From contig CBDDBX010000017.1 in NCBI GenBank assembly GCA_965225955.1, positions 19,044 through 83,043 on the forward strand: a stretch of DNA of 64,000 nucleotides, in the 5' to 3' direction. The notes below the pieces were generated by a model that did not search any database, was not told the origin of the DNA, and worked only from the letters and a program-made list of their open reading frames with translations. Positions 24,476 through 33,889 of this stretch are shown here, piece after piece (the stretch's first letter is position 1; the number at the start of each line of letters is the position of its first letter). The translations under genes and the position numbers were made by a program. Origin of the DNA: CBDDBX01 sp965225955 (GTDB lineage Bacteria; Acidobacteriota; Aminicenantia; UBA2199).

Positions 24476-27115
24476 ATGGAGAATAAAAAGCTTACGCCTA
24501 TGCTCAGGCAATATTTTGAAATAAAAAAAGATTACCCGGACTCAATCCTCTTTTTCCGGATGGGTGATTTTTATGAGATGTTTTTTGATGATGCCCGTCT
24601 TGCAGCTCCGGTTCTGGAAGTTGTTCTTACTTCCCGGGATAAAAATAAAGAAAACAGTATTCCAATGTGTGGAATACCTCACCATGCAAGAGATAATTAT
24701 GCGCTGAAACTTCTCAGAAAGGGTTATAAAGTGGCTATCTGTGAACAGGTTGAGGATCCTGCTCAGGCTAAAGGAATAGTTAAAAGAGATGTTACAAGAG
24801 TTCTTACTCCGGCTACTGCCCTTGAGCTGGATCAGGGAGATCAGCAACTGAACAATTTCATAGTTTCTGTATTTTCTGATGAAAGGCATAGAGCTGTTGC
24901 CAGCATAGATCTGGCTGTAGGGGAGTTTGAAGTAAGATGTTACGATATAGAAAACCGGGATGGATTTATTAATGAAATCTACCGGAAAGCTCCTAAAGAA
25001 ATTGTTGCTGAAGAGAATGGACTTAAGGAACTGGAGGAGATATACCGGGAATTACCTGAAGTCTCTGTGCCTCTTTTTAATGAATATTCCTGTATGGATT
25101 ATAATTTCATGGAGAACCGTGAAGTTCTTAAAGGTCAACTCAGAATCGAGAGTGTTGAAGGCCTCGGACTAAATGGTTATGACTCTTCGGTAATTGCTGC
25201 AGGGGTACTTATTAAGTATCTGAAATCTGTCAGAAAAGGAGCTCTGGCTAATATCTCTTCATTGAGGTTTATTCCTGAAGAGAACTCCATGATAGTTGAT
25301 AGCATCTCTTTTAAAAATCTGGAAATCCTTACTAATCTCAGAACCGGATCAAAAAAGGGTAGCCTTTTTGAAGCAGTTGATAACACTATAACTCCAATGG
25401 GGAGGAGACTACTTAAAAGATGGCTCTCTTACCCTTTGATTGATAAGATACAAATTGATTACAGACTTGATGGTGTTGAGGAGTTTACTAATTCTCTTAT
25501 ATCAAGAACTGAAACAAGACGTTTGTTGAAGAGTGCCGGTGATCTGGCTAAACTCAATTCAAGAATCTCTTTAAATATTGCCCTTCCAACTCATCTGCTG
25601 GTTCTTAAAGATACACTGGCAACAATTCCTCTTATTAAAGAGGAGCTAAGTGGGTTTCGCTCCCAAATAGTAATTAACTCAGTAAAAGAGCTGAATCCTC
25701 TTAAAGAGGTGGTGAGCCTTATATCCACTGCAATTGCTGATGATCCTTCAAATAACCTGAGTGATGGTAACTATATACGACGGGGTTACAATGAAGAACT
25801 TGATGAGCTTAGAGATATAAGTATCAATGCCAAGGGAATTGTGTCAGCTATGGAGGCATCAGAGAGAGAAAAAACAGGTATCTCCAGTCTTAAGGTAAAG
25901 TTCAATAAAGTGTTTGGCTACTTCATAGAGGTTACCAAAACACATATGAAACTGGTTCCTGAACACTATATAAGAAAGCAGACTCTTGTTAACTGTGAGA
26001 GATTTATAACTGGTGAATTAAAGGAACTGGAAGAGAAAATACTCAAAGCTGAAGAGCAGATTCAGGTCATTGAGAGAAAACTGTATCAGGAAGTCATTGA
26101 CAAAATCCAGGCCTATTCTCTTATTCTCAATACCAATGCAGACACTATAGCTCTGCTTGATGTTATCTGTGCCGGCGGTGAACTGGCAGGCAGAAGAGAT
26201 TATGTAAGACCAGGTATAAATGAAGGGGCAGAGATAAAAATCCAGGAGGGTAAGCATCCTGTTGTGGAGATGAGTTCCTCAGCTGAGTTCATACCCAACG
26301 ATACCAATCTCAACTCAAACGGAGATCAGATTCTGGTGATAACAGGGCCCAATATGGGTGGTAAATCTACATATCTGCGACAGAATGCCCTGATTGTACT
26401 TCTTGCACAGGCAGGATACTTTGTTCCTGCAAGAAAAGCCACTATAGGCATCTGTGACAGAATATTCACAAGAATAGGAGCCTCTGACTCTCTTATAGAA
26501 GGGAAATCCACATTTCTTATTGAGATGATAGAAACAGCAGTAATTCTCAATAATGCAACAAAAAGATCTCTTATTCTGCTGGACGAAATAGGAAGAGGAA
26601 CCTCTACCTTTGACGGGCTGTCAATTGCCTGGTCAGTGATTGAGTATTTACACTCGCTTAAAGAGAAACCCAAAACTCTTTTTGCGACTCATTACCATGA
26701 ATTAACAGAACTGTCAGAGATCCTGGACAGAGTAAAAAACTACCATATTGCTGTAAGAGAGTGGCAGGAGAATGTGGTTTTCCTCCATAAGATTGTTGAA
26801 GGTGCTACTGATCAGAGTTTTGGTATTCATGTTGCAAAAATAGCAGGAGTTCCGGCTCAGGTAATCGATAGAGCAAAATCTGTACTTCTTAACCTTGAAA
26901 AGAAGGAACTTGATATGCTTGTAAAAGAGCGTATAAAAGGTAATGTAGACAAGATGCCTGCAAAGCAGAAAAAGCTGTTTCCTGATGATGAAGAGCTTAA
27001 GGTATGGGATGATATAAGAGAGAAACTTAAGGAGATAGATATATCCAATATTACTCCTCTGGAATCTCTCAATATTCTCCACTATCTAAAACATAAAAGT
27101 GAGAGCTTCAAGTAA
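24476..27115 (+). CDS. mutS: DNA mismatch repair protein MutS
   Basis: 879 residues from the ATG at 24476; the frame is open 17 codons further up but that holds the TATAAT box. The mismatch-reading motif is GDFYEMFF (Phe-x-Glu) at about residue 30. The ATPase has GPNMGGKSTYLRQ, LLDEIGRGTSTFDG and ATHYHELTEL. It detects mispairs and recruits MutL. The C-terminal extension is short. Single-gene unit. Confidence 0.96.
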   Translation: MENKKLTPMLRQYFEIKKDYPDSILFFRMGDFYEMFFDDARLAAPVLEVVLTSRDKNKENSIPMCGIPHHARDNYALKLLRKGYKVAICEQVEDPAQAKGIVKRDVTRVLTPATALELDQGDQQLNNFIVSVFSDERHRAVASIDLAVGEFEVRCYDIENRDGFINEIYRKAPKEIVAEENGLKELEEIYRELPEVSVPLFNEYSCMDYNFMENREVLKGQLRIESVEGLGLNGYDSSVIAAGVLIKYLKSVRKGALANISSLRFIPEENSMIVDSISFKNLEILTNLRTGSKKGSLFEAVDNTITPMGRRLLKRWLSYPLIDKIQIDYRLDGVEEFTNSLISRTETRRLLKSAGDLAKLNSRISLNIALPTHLLVLKDTLATIPLIKEELSGFRSQIVINSVKELNPLKEVVSLISTAIADDPSNNLSDGNYIRRGYNEELDELRDISINAKGIVSAMEASEREKTGISSLKVKFNKVFGYFIEVTKTHMKLVPEHYIRKQTLVNCERFITGELKELEEKILKAEEQIQVIERKLYQEVIDKIQAYSLILNTNADTIALLDVICAGGELAGRRDYVRPGINEGAEIKIQEGKHPVVEMSSSAEFIPNDTNLNSNGDQILVITGPNMGGKSTYLRQNALIVLLAQAGYFVPARKATIGICDRIFTRIGASDSLIEGKSTFLIEMIETAVILNNATKRSLILLDEIGRGTSTFDGLSIAWSVIEYLHSLKEKPKTLFATHYHELTELSEILDRVKNYHIAVREWQENVVFLHKIVEGATDQSFGIHVAKIAGVPAQVIDRAKSVLLNLEKKELDMLVKERIKGNVDKMPAKQKKLFPDDEELKVWDDIREKLKEIDISNITPLESLNILHYLKHKSESFK

Positions 27116-27361
27116 ACACCTGTCTTCGCTCTTCTGATAATTTAATCTGAAGTAACAGCTTTGTCTATGATCTACGCCGGGACAGGCACGGACTGACAGA
27201 GACATTCAGGGACAAACACAGGTGTGGTCAATAGCACCTGTGTCACTTCTGAGGTTTGTCAGACATTCAAGTGAGTATCCCGGTAATTGACAGAAAAATT
27301 AGAAAATTAATATAACATTAAGGAGCCGGATTGCTGTATCATTATGTCAGTTGGTCCGCAA
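27116..27361. other. Intergenic gap with hairpin, no gene seen
   Basis: Contains a 9-bp inverted repeat ACACAGGTG (27216-27224) and CACCTGTGT (27235-27243), flanked by related words (CTGACAGAGACATTCAG and GTTTGTCAGACATTCAA). The 13-mer CACCTGTCTTCG just after mutS recurs at 33848 in the trpS repeat region. Confidence 0.4.
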
Positions 27362-27440
27362 AGCCCGAGACTGTATCAAAATTACTTAATTAGCGTTGAT
27401 TCGCGTTAAAAAATAGATGCAGTTTTGAGACAGTCCCGTC
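27362..27440. repeat. Intergenic repeat A, short copy 3
   Basis: GAGACTGTATCAAAATTAC at one end and GCAGTTTTGAGACAGTCCCG at the other are inverted copies. The centre TTAGCGTTGATTCGCGTTAAAAAAT is related to copies 1 and 2 but the element is about half their length. Its right end supplies TTGAGA, a -35 box for the following gene. Confidence 0.65.
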
Positions 27441-27462
27441 TACTCAGTATATACTCTTATTC

Positions 27463-27885
27463 ATGAACAGAAAAAAAGTTACAGGTATAGGCGGCATATT
27501 TTTTAAAAGCAGAGATCCTGAGAAGATGCGGGAATGGTATGGAAAAAACCTTGGGCTTGCAACCAATGAATATGGTTCAATGTTTGAATTCAGAACCGGT
27601 GCAGATCCTTCGGTAAAAGGGTATCTCCAATGGAGCCCTTTTCCTGAGAATACAGACTACTTCAATCCGTCGGAAAAAGAGTTCATGATTAATTACAGGG
27701 TAGAAAATATAGAAGCTCTGGTAGAGGAACTTAAAGAAAGCGGAGTGAAGGTTCTTGATTCAATTGAAACATATGAGTATGGTAAGTTTGTGCATATTCT
27801 TGATCCTGAAGGTAATAAAATAGAACTATGGGAGCCTGTTGATAAGAGTTTCACCAAAGAGTATGAAGGAAAGACAACTCTTTAA
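27463..27885 (+). CDS. VOC (glyoxalase/bleomycin-resistance) family protein
   Basis: 140 residues with the VOC fold: FFKSRDPEKMREWYGKNLGL, then VENIEALVEELKESGVKVLD and ILDPEGNKIELWEP, which carries the metal-ligand Glu position. Substrate not predictable. TTGAGA (27425-27430, in repeat A3) with TATATA or TATACT at 27448-27455 ends 7-9 nt before the ATG, and there is no Shine-Dalgarno, so it may be leaderless. Confidence 0.85.
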   Translation: MNRKKVTGIGGIFFKSRDPEKMREWYGKNLGLATNEYGSMFEFRTGADPSVKGYLQWSPFPENTDYFNPSEKEFMINYRVENIEALVEELKESGVKVLDSIETYEYGKFVHILDPEGNKIELWEPVDKSFTKEYEGKTTL

Positions 27886-27891
27886 TATCAA

Positions 27892-27920
27892 TTGAACTGA
27901 AACAGATAGTAAGCTATAGT
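27892..27920 (+). promoter_or_regulatory. Leaderless promoter of the secreted hypothetical gene
   Basis: TTGAAC (27892-27897), 17 nt, TATAGT (27915-27920), TAGATA, then ATG at 27927. Confidence 0.65.
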
Positions 27921-27926
27921 TAGATA

Positions 27927-28568
27927 ATGAAGAGGCTGGTGTCAATATGTCTTCTGTTCTGTCTGCCTTTATTGTTAATTGGGGATAAATCTCTTTTTCC
28001 TGAAAGAGTAAGAGCAGAGAAGAAGGCCAGAGATTTTTTTAAAAAGAACCTCAACCGTAAGCTGGCATATGTTAAAAGGGTGGAGAGCAAACTGAATTCA
28101 GGTAACTACTACACTCCCTTTATAATGTTATCTGAATTTGCTACTAAAGATAAGGTGCTTATTAAGCAGCTCAGGAGCTTTGGAGATGACAATTACGATC
28201 TTATAGAAAAGTTCAGGGATGTCAGGCACAGTATCAATTCCGGGAATTACAGGAAGTTTATGAAAGACAGGAAGTTGACGCCTCTGAGGTTTCATCTGCT
28301 CCTTCTGCATACTCTTCTGACAGGTTATGAAGATAACGAGTTAACCGGAACTATGGCCAGTAATTTCTGGGATCTGGTAGTAAGACAGACAAATAATGTA
28401 TGGTGTAAAGAGGGGAAAAAAAGAGGGGATATGCTGGGGGTTCTTGGATTATCTTCCAGATTTATTTTTTTCAAAAGGCATCGTAAGTGGAGCCGTCGTT
28501 TCAGTAAATATATTGAGAAACTGAAGACCGGGGATTCCGATCTTCAGTATGTATCATTAAAATATTAG
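27927..28568 (+). CDS. Hypothetical exported protein
   Basis: 213 residues, not recognised. The N-terminus (MKRLVSICLLFCLPLLLIG) is a signal peptide; a Cys lies inside the hydrophobic core but not at a lipobox. The rest is strongly basic and probably helical, rich in Lys, Arg and Phe (for example ARDFFKKNLNRKLAYVKRVE). It meets ahcY tail to tail with 1 nt between stops. Confidence 0.65.
   Translation: MKRLVSICLLFCLPLLLIGDKSLFPERVRAEKKARDFFKKNLNRKLAYVKRVESKLNSGNYYTPFIMLSEFATKDKVLIKQLRSFGDDNYDLIEKFRDVRHSINSGNYRKFMKDRKLTPLRFHLLLLHTLLTGYEDNELTGTMASNFWDLVVRQTNNVWCKEGKKRGDMLGVLGLSSRFIFFKRHRKWSRRFSKYIEKLKTGDSDLQYVSLKY
28521..28547 (-). terminator. Possible ahcY terminator within the opposing gene
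   Basis: On the minus strand CTGAAGA, one mismatch, CGG, loop, CCG, mismatch, TCTTCAG, then TTTCTC. It lies 22 nt downstream of the ahcY stop but inside the 3' end of the opposing coding sequence. Confidence 0.35.
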
Positions 28569-28569
28569 A

Positions 28570-29994
28570 TTAGTATCTGTAGTGGTCTGGTTTGAAAGGA
28601 CCTTCAACAGGAACTCCAATATAATCTGCCTGTTCCTTAGTCAGTTTAGTAAGGCGGGCATCAATTTTTGCCAGATGTAGTCTTGCAACTTCTTCATCAA
28701 GTGCTTTTGGAAGAGTGTGAACTTTCAGCTCATAATCTTTCTTTGCCAGTTCGATCTGAGCAAGAGTCTGGTTTGTGAAGCTGTTACTCATAACAAAACT
28801 TGGGTGACCTGTAGCGCAACCAAGATTAACAAGTCTTCCTTCAGCAAGAACGATAATTGAGTTTCCAGATTTCAGTGTCCATTTGTCTACCTGAGGTTTG
28901 ATGTTTGTTTTAACGCATACATCTGAAGTCTCAAGATAGCTCATCTCAATTTCACTGTCGAAATGGCCGATATTGCAGAGGATAGCTCCATCTTTCATCT
29001 GTTCCATGTGTTCACCGGTGATAACGTGGAAGTTACCTGTGGTTGTAACAAAGAGATCAGCATGTTTAACAATGTCTTCAGTTTTAACTACAATGAAGCC
29101 TTCCATTGCAGCCTGAAGTGCGCAGATAGGATCGATTTCAGTAACATATACCTGAGCACCGTATCCTCTTAGTGACTGAGCGCAACCTTTACCAACATCT
29201 CCATATCCAAGTACAACGCATTTTTTACCGGCAACCATTACATCAGTTGCTCTTTTGATTCCATCAACCAGAGATTCACGGCAGCCGTAGAGGTTGTCAA
29301 ATTTTGACTTTGTAACTGAGTCGTTTACATTAATTGCAGGGAACAGTAGTTCACCAGCTTCAGCCAGCTGATAAAGTCTGTGAACACCAGTAGTTGTCTC
29401 TTCAGAAACTCCACGGATTTTAGCAGCAATATCAGTCCATCTTGTTGAACCTTCTTTATGGCCAAGTTTAATTCTGTCCATCAGAATCTGGAATTCCTGA
29501 ACATCATACTTCTTATCAAGAATTGATGAATCTTTTTCAGCCTTTACACCTTCGTGAATGAATAGAGTTGCATCTCCACCATCGTCTACAATAATGTCAG
29601 GACCTGATCCATCGGGCCAGATAAGAGCCTGCTCAAGGCACCACCAGTACTCTTCAAGAGTTTCCCCTTTCCATGCAAAAACAGCTGCTTCGCCTTTTTC
29701 AGCGATATACGCTGCAGCATGATCCTGAGTTGAGAAGATGTTGCATGAAGCCCATCTTACATCTGCACCAAGCTCTACGAGTGTATCGATGAGCATTGCT
29801 GTCTGAATAGTCATGTGAAGACTACCTGTGATTTTGTAACCTTTCAGAGGTTTTTCTGCTGAGTATTTTTCTCTGACAGACATCAGACCCGGCATCTCAA
29901 GTTCAGCCAGTTTCATCTCTTCAGTACCCCAACCGGCAAGACTGATATCAGCGATCTTATTCTTCAAAGAAAGGTCGAGTTCCATTGCGTTCAT
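28570..29994 (-). CDS. ahcY: S-adenosylhomocysteinase
   Basis: 474 residues. NAD-dependent hydrolase of SAH to adenosine and homocysteine. Motifs: NIFSTQDHAAA, EETTTGVHRLY, FPAINVNDSVTKSKFDN, the NAD fold VVLGYGDVGKGCAQ and the end GPFKPDHYRY. It has a clear AAGGAGAG ribosome site. It is 28 nt downstream of the ArsR-methyltransferase gene, likely the same operon, giving regulation tied to the SAM cycle. Confidence 0.96.
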   Translation of the reverse strand: MNAMELDLSLKNKIADISLAGWGTEEMKLAELEMPGLMSVREKYSAEKPLKGYKITGSLHMTIQTAMLIDTLVELGADVRWASCNIFSTQDHAAAYIAEKGEAAVFAWKGETLEEYWWCLEQALIWPDGSGPDIIVDDGGDATLFIHEGVKAEKDSSILDKKYDVQEFQILMDRIKLGHKEGSTRWTDIAAKIRGVSEETTTGVHRLYQLAEAGELLFPAINVNDSVTKSKFDNLYGCRESLVDGIKRATDVMVAGKKCVVLGYGDVGKGCAQSLRGYGAQVYVTEIDPICALQAAMEGFIVVKTEDIVKHADLFVTTTGNFHVITGEHMEQMKDGAILCNIGHFDSEIEMSYLETSDVCVKTNIKPQVDKWTLKSGNSIIVLAEGRLVNLGCATGHPSFVMSNSFTNQTLAQIELAKKDYELKVHTLPKALDEEVARLHLAKIDARLTKLTKEQADYIGVPVEGPFKPDHYRY

Positions 29995-30022
29995 AATATC
30001 TCTCCTTTATATGTTCTTTAAT

Positions 30023-30934
30023 TTATGCTCTTTTACAGCTTAATATGAATCCCTTAAGGTTCTTTTTCAAATCAAATTCTCTAAAATCTTTTATTACAAA
30101 GCCAGCTTTGTTAAGCATCGCTTCAAGCTGGTCCCTGTTGAACCCCAGCCAGCGGTCACCAAACTTCTGTCTCAATATCTCCAGATTATGTGAAAGGAGG
30201 TCAGATATAACCAGTTGAGAGTCGGGTTTCAGAATTCTCTGAATCTCTATTAATACCTGAAGAGGATCGGGAAGATGGTGCATCGTCATGTTTATTACTG
30301 CTGAATCTGCCTCCATATCTCTTAATGGCAGATGTTCAAGTTCACCGATTCTAAGCGAAACAGAGGGGTTTTTGAAGGTCTCTCCTGCTTCATTAAGCAT
30401 TTCTGAGGACCTGTCTACACCTATAACATGATCGGCTTTTCTGGTTAGCAGAGGTAGAAGATCTCCTGTGCCGCAGCCAAGATCAACTATAGTGGAGGCC
30501 TTATTAACTGCTTCAATAACCAGTTTGTTAATATCTGTGTCTCCAAAAATTTCTGTTTTAAGTTTTCTCCAGTTTGAGGCAATGGAGTCAAAAAATTCTG
30601 TAGATTCTCTGGATCTCTGAGCAACAATTTCGTCTGCCTTTCTTAAATCTTCAATAAAAACAGGATCGTTTGAAAACCTGTATCTTACTGCCTCAAGAAA
30701 TTCAAAGCCCTCTCCGCTTTCTGAGGTTGAGTAGAAACTCCAGAGTCCATCTTTTCTACACTTCAGCAGAGATGAATCTGTAAGAATTTTTAAGTGTCTT
30801 GAGATTCTGGACTGCCCCATATCCATTATTTTCAATATCTCATTAACATTCAGTTCGCTTGTAAGAAGAATATTAATGAGTCTGAGTCTCGTTTCGTCAG
30901 CCATAGCCTTGAAAAGTTCAACTGTCTTAAACAT
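30023..30934 (-). CDS. ArsR-type regulator fused to a SAM-dependent methyltransferase
   Basis: 303 residues. Residues 1-90 are a winged-helix ArsR domain (LFKAMADETRLRLINILL, MGQSRISRHLKIL) without the CxC metal site. Residues about 120-300 are a class I methyltransferase (TIVDLGCGTGDLLPLL, VIGVDRSSEML, MTMHHLPDP). Upstream of ahcY such fusions are common and may sense SAM/SAH. The -10 box TATATT ends 6 nt before the ATG and no Shine-Dalgarno exists; the promoter lies back-to-back with that of ligA. Confidence 0.88.
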   Translation of the reverse strand: MFKTVELFKAMADETRLRLINILLTSELNVNEILKIMDMGQSRISRHLKILTDSSLLKCRKDGLWSFYSTSESGEGFEFLEAVRYRFSNDPVFIEDLRKADEIVAQRSRESTEFFDSIASNWRKLKTEIFGDTDINKLVIEAVNKASTIVDLGCGTGDLLPLLTRKADHVIGVDRSSEMLNEAGETFKNPSVSLRIGELEHLPLRDMEADSAVINMTMHHLPDPLQVLIEIQRILKPDSQLVISDLLSHNLEILRQKFGDRWLGFNRDQLEAMLNKAGFVIKDFREFDLKKNLKGFILSCKRA

Positions 30935-30940
30935 AAAATA

Positions 30941-30969
30941 AATATATCAAGATATTGTGATTTAGTCAA
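30941..30969 (-). promoter_or_regulatory. Leaderless promoter of the ArsR-methyltransferase/ahcY operon
   Basis: Minus strand TTGACT (30969-30964), 17 nt, TATATT (30946-30941), TATTTT, ATG. The gap of 6 nt predicts a leaderless transcript. Confidence 0.7.
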
Positions 30970-30988
30970 ATGGTTTTATTAAATTTTG

Positions 30989-31017
30989 TTGAACCCTCAG
31001 TATCTCTTGTCTATAAT
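30989..31017 (+). promoter_or_regulatory. Leaderless promoter of ligA
   Basis: TTGAAC (30989-30994), 17 nt, TATAAT (31012-31017), TGGGTA, then ATG at 31024. It is divergent from the ArsR-methyltransferase promoter. Confidence 0.7.
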
Positions 31018-31023
31018 TGGGTA

Positions 31024-33036
31024 ATGGATGTTAAAGAAAGAATAGAGTTTCTTATAGAAGAGATAAGACGACATGAGAGATTGTACTATGTTGATGCTAC
31101 TCCTGAGATCAGTGACAGGGAGTTTGATGTGCTCTTTGATGAGCTGAAGACCCTTGAGAACCAGAATCCCGGGCTGGAAGATGTCAACTCTCCTACCCGC
31201 AGAGTAGGGTCAGATATAGATAACAGTTTCCCTGAATACAAACACACAGTGCCTGTGCTATCTCTGGACAAAGTATATGATATAGAGAGTTTGTGGAAGT
31301 GGATTGAGAAAGTTCGCAAGAACAGTGAAACCAGTGTAAGTTTTACTATTGAAGAAAAACTGGATGGCGCTTCCATAGTTCTTTACTATAAAGACGGAGC
31401 ATTACAGGCCGCTGTTACCCGTGGAAATGGTATTGTTGGTAACGATGTTACTGCTAATGTAAGAACAATAAAACAGGTTCCCCTTAAGGTAAGTGAAAAA
31501 GGGGAGTTTGCAGTCAGAGGTGAGATATATATTGAAAAGAAGGACTTTGAGAAGTTTAATAGCAGGTTTGACAATAAGTACTCAAATCCAAGAAATCTGG
31601 CTGCCGGCTCTCTCAGAAATGTCAAGTCTTCTGTTGTTGCTTCGGTGCCAATGAAACTTGGTGTATATGAAGGCTTTTTTAAAGATAATATAAGATCCCA
31701 TGTGGAAAACCTTGAGTATCTGAAAGCTCTTGGATTTGCTATTGGTTCTTCTACAGGCTATTTTTCTGAATCATCAACTGAATCTCAATTGTATCGTGGG
31801 GATTTTACTAAAGTTGAATCCTGGGTAGAGAACAGTATTAAAAGCCGGAATGATCTGGGATATGAAATTGATGGACTTGTAATAAAAGTTAACGAGTATG
31901 AAATCAGAGATAATCTGGGATACACTTCTCATCATCCCCGCTGGGCAGTAGCAATGAAATTTGAATCCCCTGAAGCAGTTACTGTACTTAAAGATGTAGT
32001 TATACAGATAGGCAGGAATGGCAGAGTAACTCCGGTAGCAATGCTTGAACCGGTTAATCTGGCAGGGAGTGTTGTATCAAGAGCCACTCTCCATAATCAG
32101 GAATATATTGAAACCCTGGAGCTGGGAAGAGGTGATACTGTAACTATTTCAAAAAGAGGGGATATTATTCCTGCTGTTGAGAAAGTAATTGAGAAAGCAA
32201 AGGAAAATGCAGAGCTTTATGAATTTGAAAAAGTGTGTCCTTTTTGTGAAACTGAACTTGAGAAGGATGGAGCTCACCATTTCTGTAAAAATATAGAGTG
32301 CCCCGAAAGAATGAGGCGGAGGCTGGCCTTTTTCGTTGGTCGTAATCAGATGGATATAGATACTCTTGGAGGTAAAACTCTGGCTTTTCTTTTCGATAAG
32401 GGATTTGTAAGAGATATTGCTGACTTATATACCTTCGACTATAGCAAGCTTCTTGGAGAAGAGGGGTTTAAAGAGAAGAAAATAAGCAATATTGTGGAAT
32501 CAGTAGAGAAGAGTAGAAAACAGCCTTTTTCAAAACTCCTTGTGTCTCTGGGTTTTGAAGGAATTGGAGCAAAAGCAGTAAAGGATCTGATAAGTAATGG
32601 CTACAACAGTTTTAAGAAACTGACAGATCTTGCTGCAAAGGGAGAGGCAGAATCTCTGGTAGAGATAGATGGTATTGGTGAAACTATTGCACAACTTGTT
32701 ATAACTCATTTCAGCAACAGGGCAAATGTGGAGTTGATAAGCAGACTAGAGACAGCCGGCTTTTCTATGGAAGAGGAAATTACCCTTCCTGAAGGCAATC
32801 TGTTTGAAAATCAGGTGTGGGTTATTACCGGCTCCTTTGATAATTTCAAACCCAGATCAAAAGCTGGTGAAATAGTGGTTGCTGAGGGTGGAAAGGTTAC
32901 TGGTTCTGTTACAGGGAAAACGACACATCTGCTTGCAGGAGAGAAAGCCGGGTCAAAACTTGATAAGGCTGAGAAACTTGGAGTAGAAGTTGTAAGTGAA
33001 GATGAATTTATGAAAATCCTGGAGGGGAGAAGATGA
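31024..33036 (+). CDS. ligA: NAD-dependent DNA ligase
   Basis: 670 residues from ATG 31024 (the frame's upstream part covers the promoter). Order: Ia domain with YYVDATPEISDREFD, adenylation domain with the lysine motif EEKLDGAS and GDIIPAV in the OB fold, a zinc finger CPFC...CKNIEC, helix-hairpin-helix repeats and a C-terminal BRCT domain (VWVITGSF...KTTHLLAGEKAGSK). Essential replication ligase. Its stop overlaps the start of the Nif3-like gene (ATGA). Confidence 0.96.
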   Translation: MDVKERIEFLIEEIRRHERLYYVDATPEISDREFDVLFDELKTLENQNPGLEDVNSPTRRVGSDIDNSFPEYKHTVPVLSLDKVYDIESLWKWIEKVRKNSETSVSFTIEEKLDGASIVLYYKDGALQAAVTRGNGIVGNDVTANVRTIKQVPLKVSEKGEFAVRGEIYIEKKDFEKFNSRFDNKYSNPRNLAAGSLRNVKSSVVASVPMKLGVYEGFFKDNIRSHVENLEYLKALGFAIGSSTGYFSESSTESQLYRGDFTKVESWVENSIKSRNDLGYEIDGLVIKVNEYEIRDNLGYTSHHPRWAVAMKFESPEAVTVLKDVVIQIGRNGRVTPVAMLEPVNLAGSVVSRATLHNQEYIETLELGRGDTVTISKRGDIIPAVEKVIEKAKENAELYEFEKVCPFCETELEKDGAHHFCKNIECPERMRRRLAFFVGRNQMDIDTLGGKTLAFLFDKGFVRDIADLYTFDYSKLLGEEGFKEKKISNIVESVEKSRKQPFSKLLVSLGFEGIGAKAVKDLISNGYNSFKKLTDLAAKGEAESLVEIDGIGETIAQLVITHFSNRANVELISRLETAGFSMEEEITLPEGNLFENQVWVITGSFDNFKPRSKAGEIVVAEGGKVTGSVTGKTTHLLAGEKAGSKLDKAEKLGVEVVSEDEFMKILEGRR

Positions 33037-33809
33037 TAAAAAGAGATAAACTGGAAAGGTTTCTTACAGATTATTACAGAACAGGTGAGATTTCAGACTA
33101 CTGTCTCAACGGTATGCAGATTGAGGGAAAAGAAGAAATAAAGAAGATTGTACTGGGAGTCTCTTTTAATCAGGAGTTCATAAAGAGAGCTGAAGAGATG
33201 GAGGCTGATGCTGTAATTGTTCATCACGGTTTTTTTGGTAAGAACTTCATGTCTGTAAGAGGGATATATAAACAGAGAATAAAGCGTATGCTTGACAGGG
33301 ATATCTCACTATTTGCTCTGCATCTGCCTATGGATGTTCATGAAAAAGCGGGGCATAATGCTCTACTGGGAGGAATGGCAGGGTGCGAAACGGTCTCACC
33401 TTTTGATGAAGGATTTCTTGTAAATAATAGTAGAAAATATACTCTGGAACAACTTATCAGCAAATGGCAGAAGGGCCTTGATATTGATAGTAGTAATAAC
33501 CCATTCAATATAGAAGGGAACTGTGGTGTTACAGTTATTAAAAACGGCCCGGATGTACCGGAAAGGCTTGTTATTATTTCCGGTGGAAGTGGAGGCAGTT
33601 ATGAGAGAGCCGTTGAAGCTGGTGCTGATACATTTGTTTGCGGTGATATGAAGGAGCAGATTCCGGGGATATCCCTTGAAACAGGGACAAATTTTGTTAA
33701 TCTGGGGCACTACAACTCAGAAAAACCAGGAGTTATCTTTCTTAAAAATATACTTGAAGAAAAATTTGAAGTAGAAACCCACTTTGTAGATATACCAAAC
33801 CGGGTTTAA
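33033..33809 (+). CDS. Nif3-like dinuclear metal centre protein (DUF34)
   Basis: 258 residues. Metal-ligand motifs of the Nif3/YbgI family are seen: CLNGMQIEG, VIVHHGFFGK, ALHLPMDVHEKAGHN and GHYNSEKPG. Family members form hexamers with a di-metal site; suggested roles include GTP cyclohydrolase I-type reactions and metal insertion but nothing firm. Coupled to ligA by a 4-nt overlap. Confidence 0.9.
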   Translation: MIKRDKLERFLTDYYRTGEISDYCLNGMQIEGKEEIKKIVLGVSFNQEFIKRAEEMEADAVIVHHGFFGKNFMSVRGIYKQRIKRMLDRDISLFALHLPMDVHEKAGHNALLGGMAGCETVSPFDEGFLVNNSRKYTLEQLISKWQKGLDIDSSNNPFNIEGNCGVTVIKNGPDVPERLVIISGGSGGSYERAVEAGADTFVCGDMKEQIPGISLETGTNFVNLGHYNSEKPGVIFLKNILEEKFEVETHFVDIPNRV

Positions 33810-33889
33810 TTAAGAAGGCTTTTAAATGGTGGTGGACTTTCTAAGACCACCTGTCTTCGTTTTCATTCTTCAAACTTCGCCAAGGCAGG

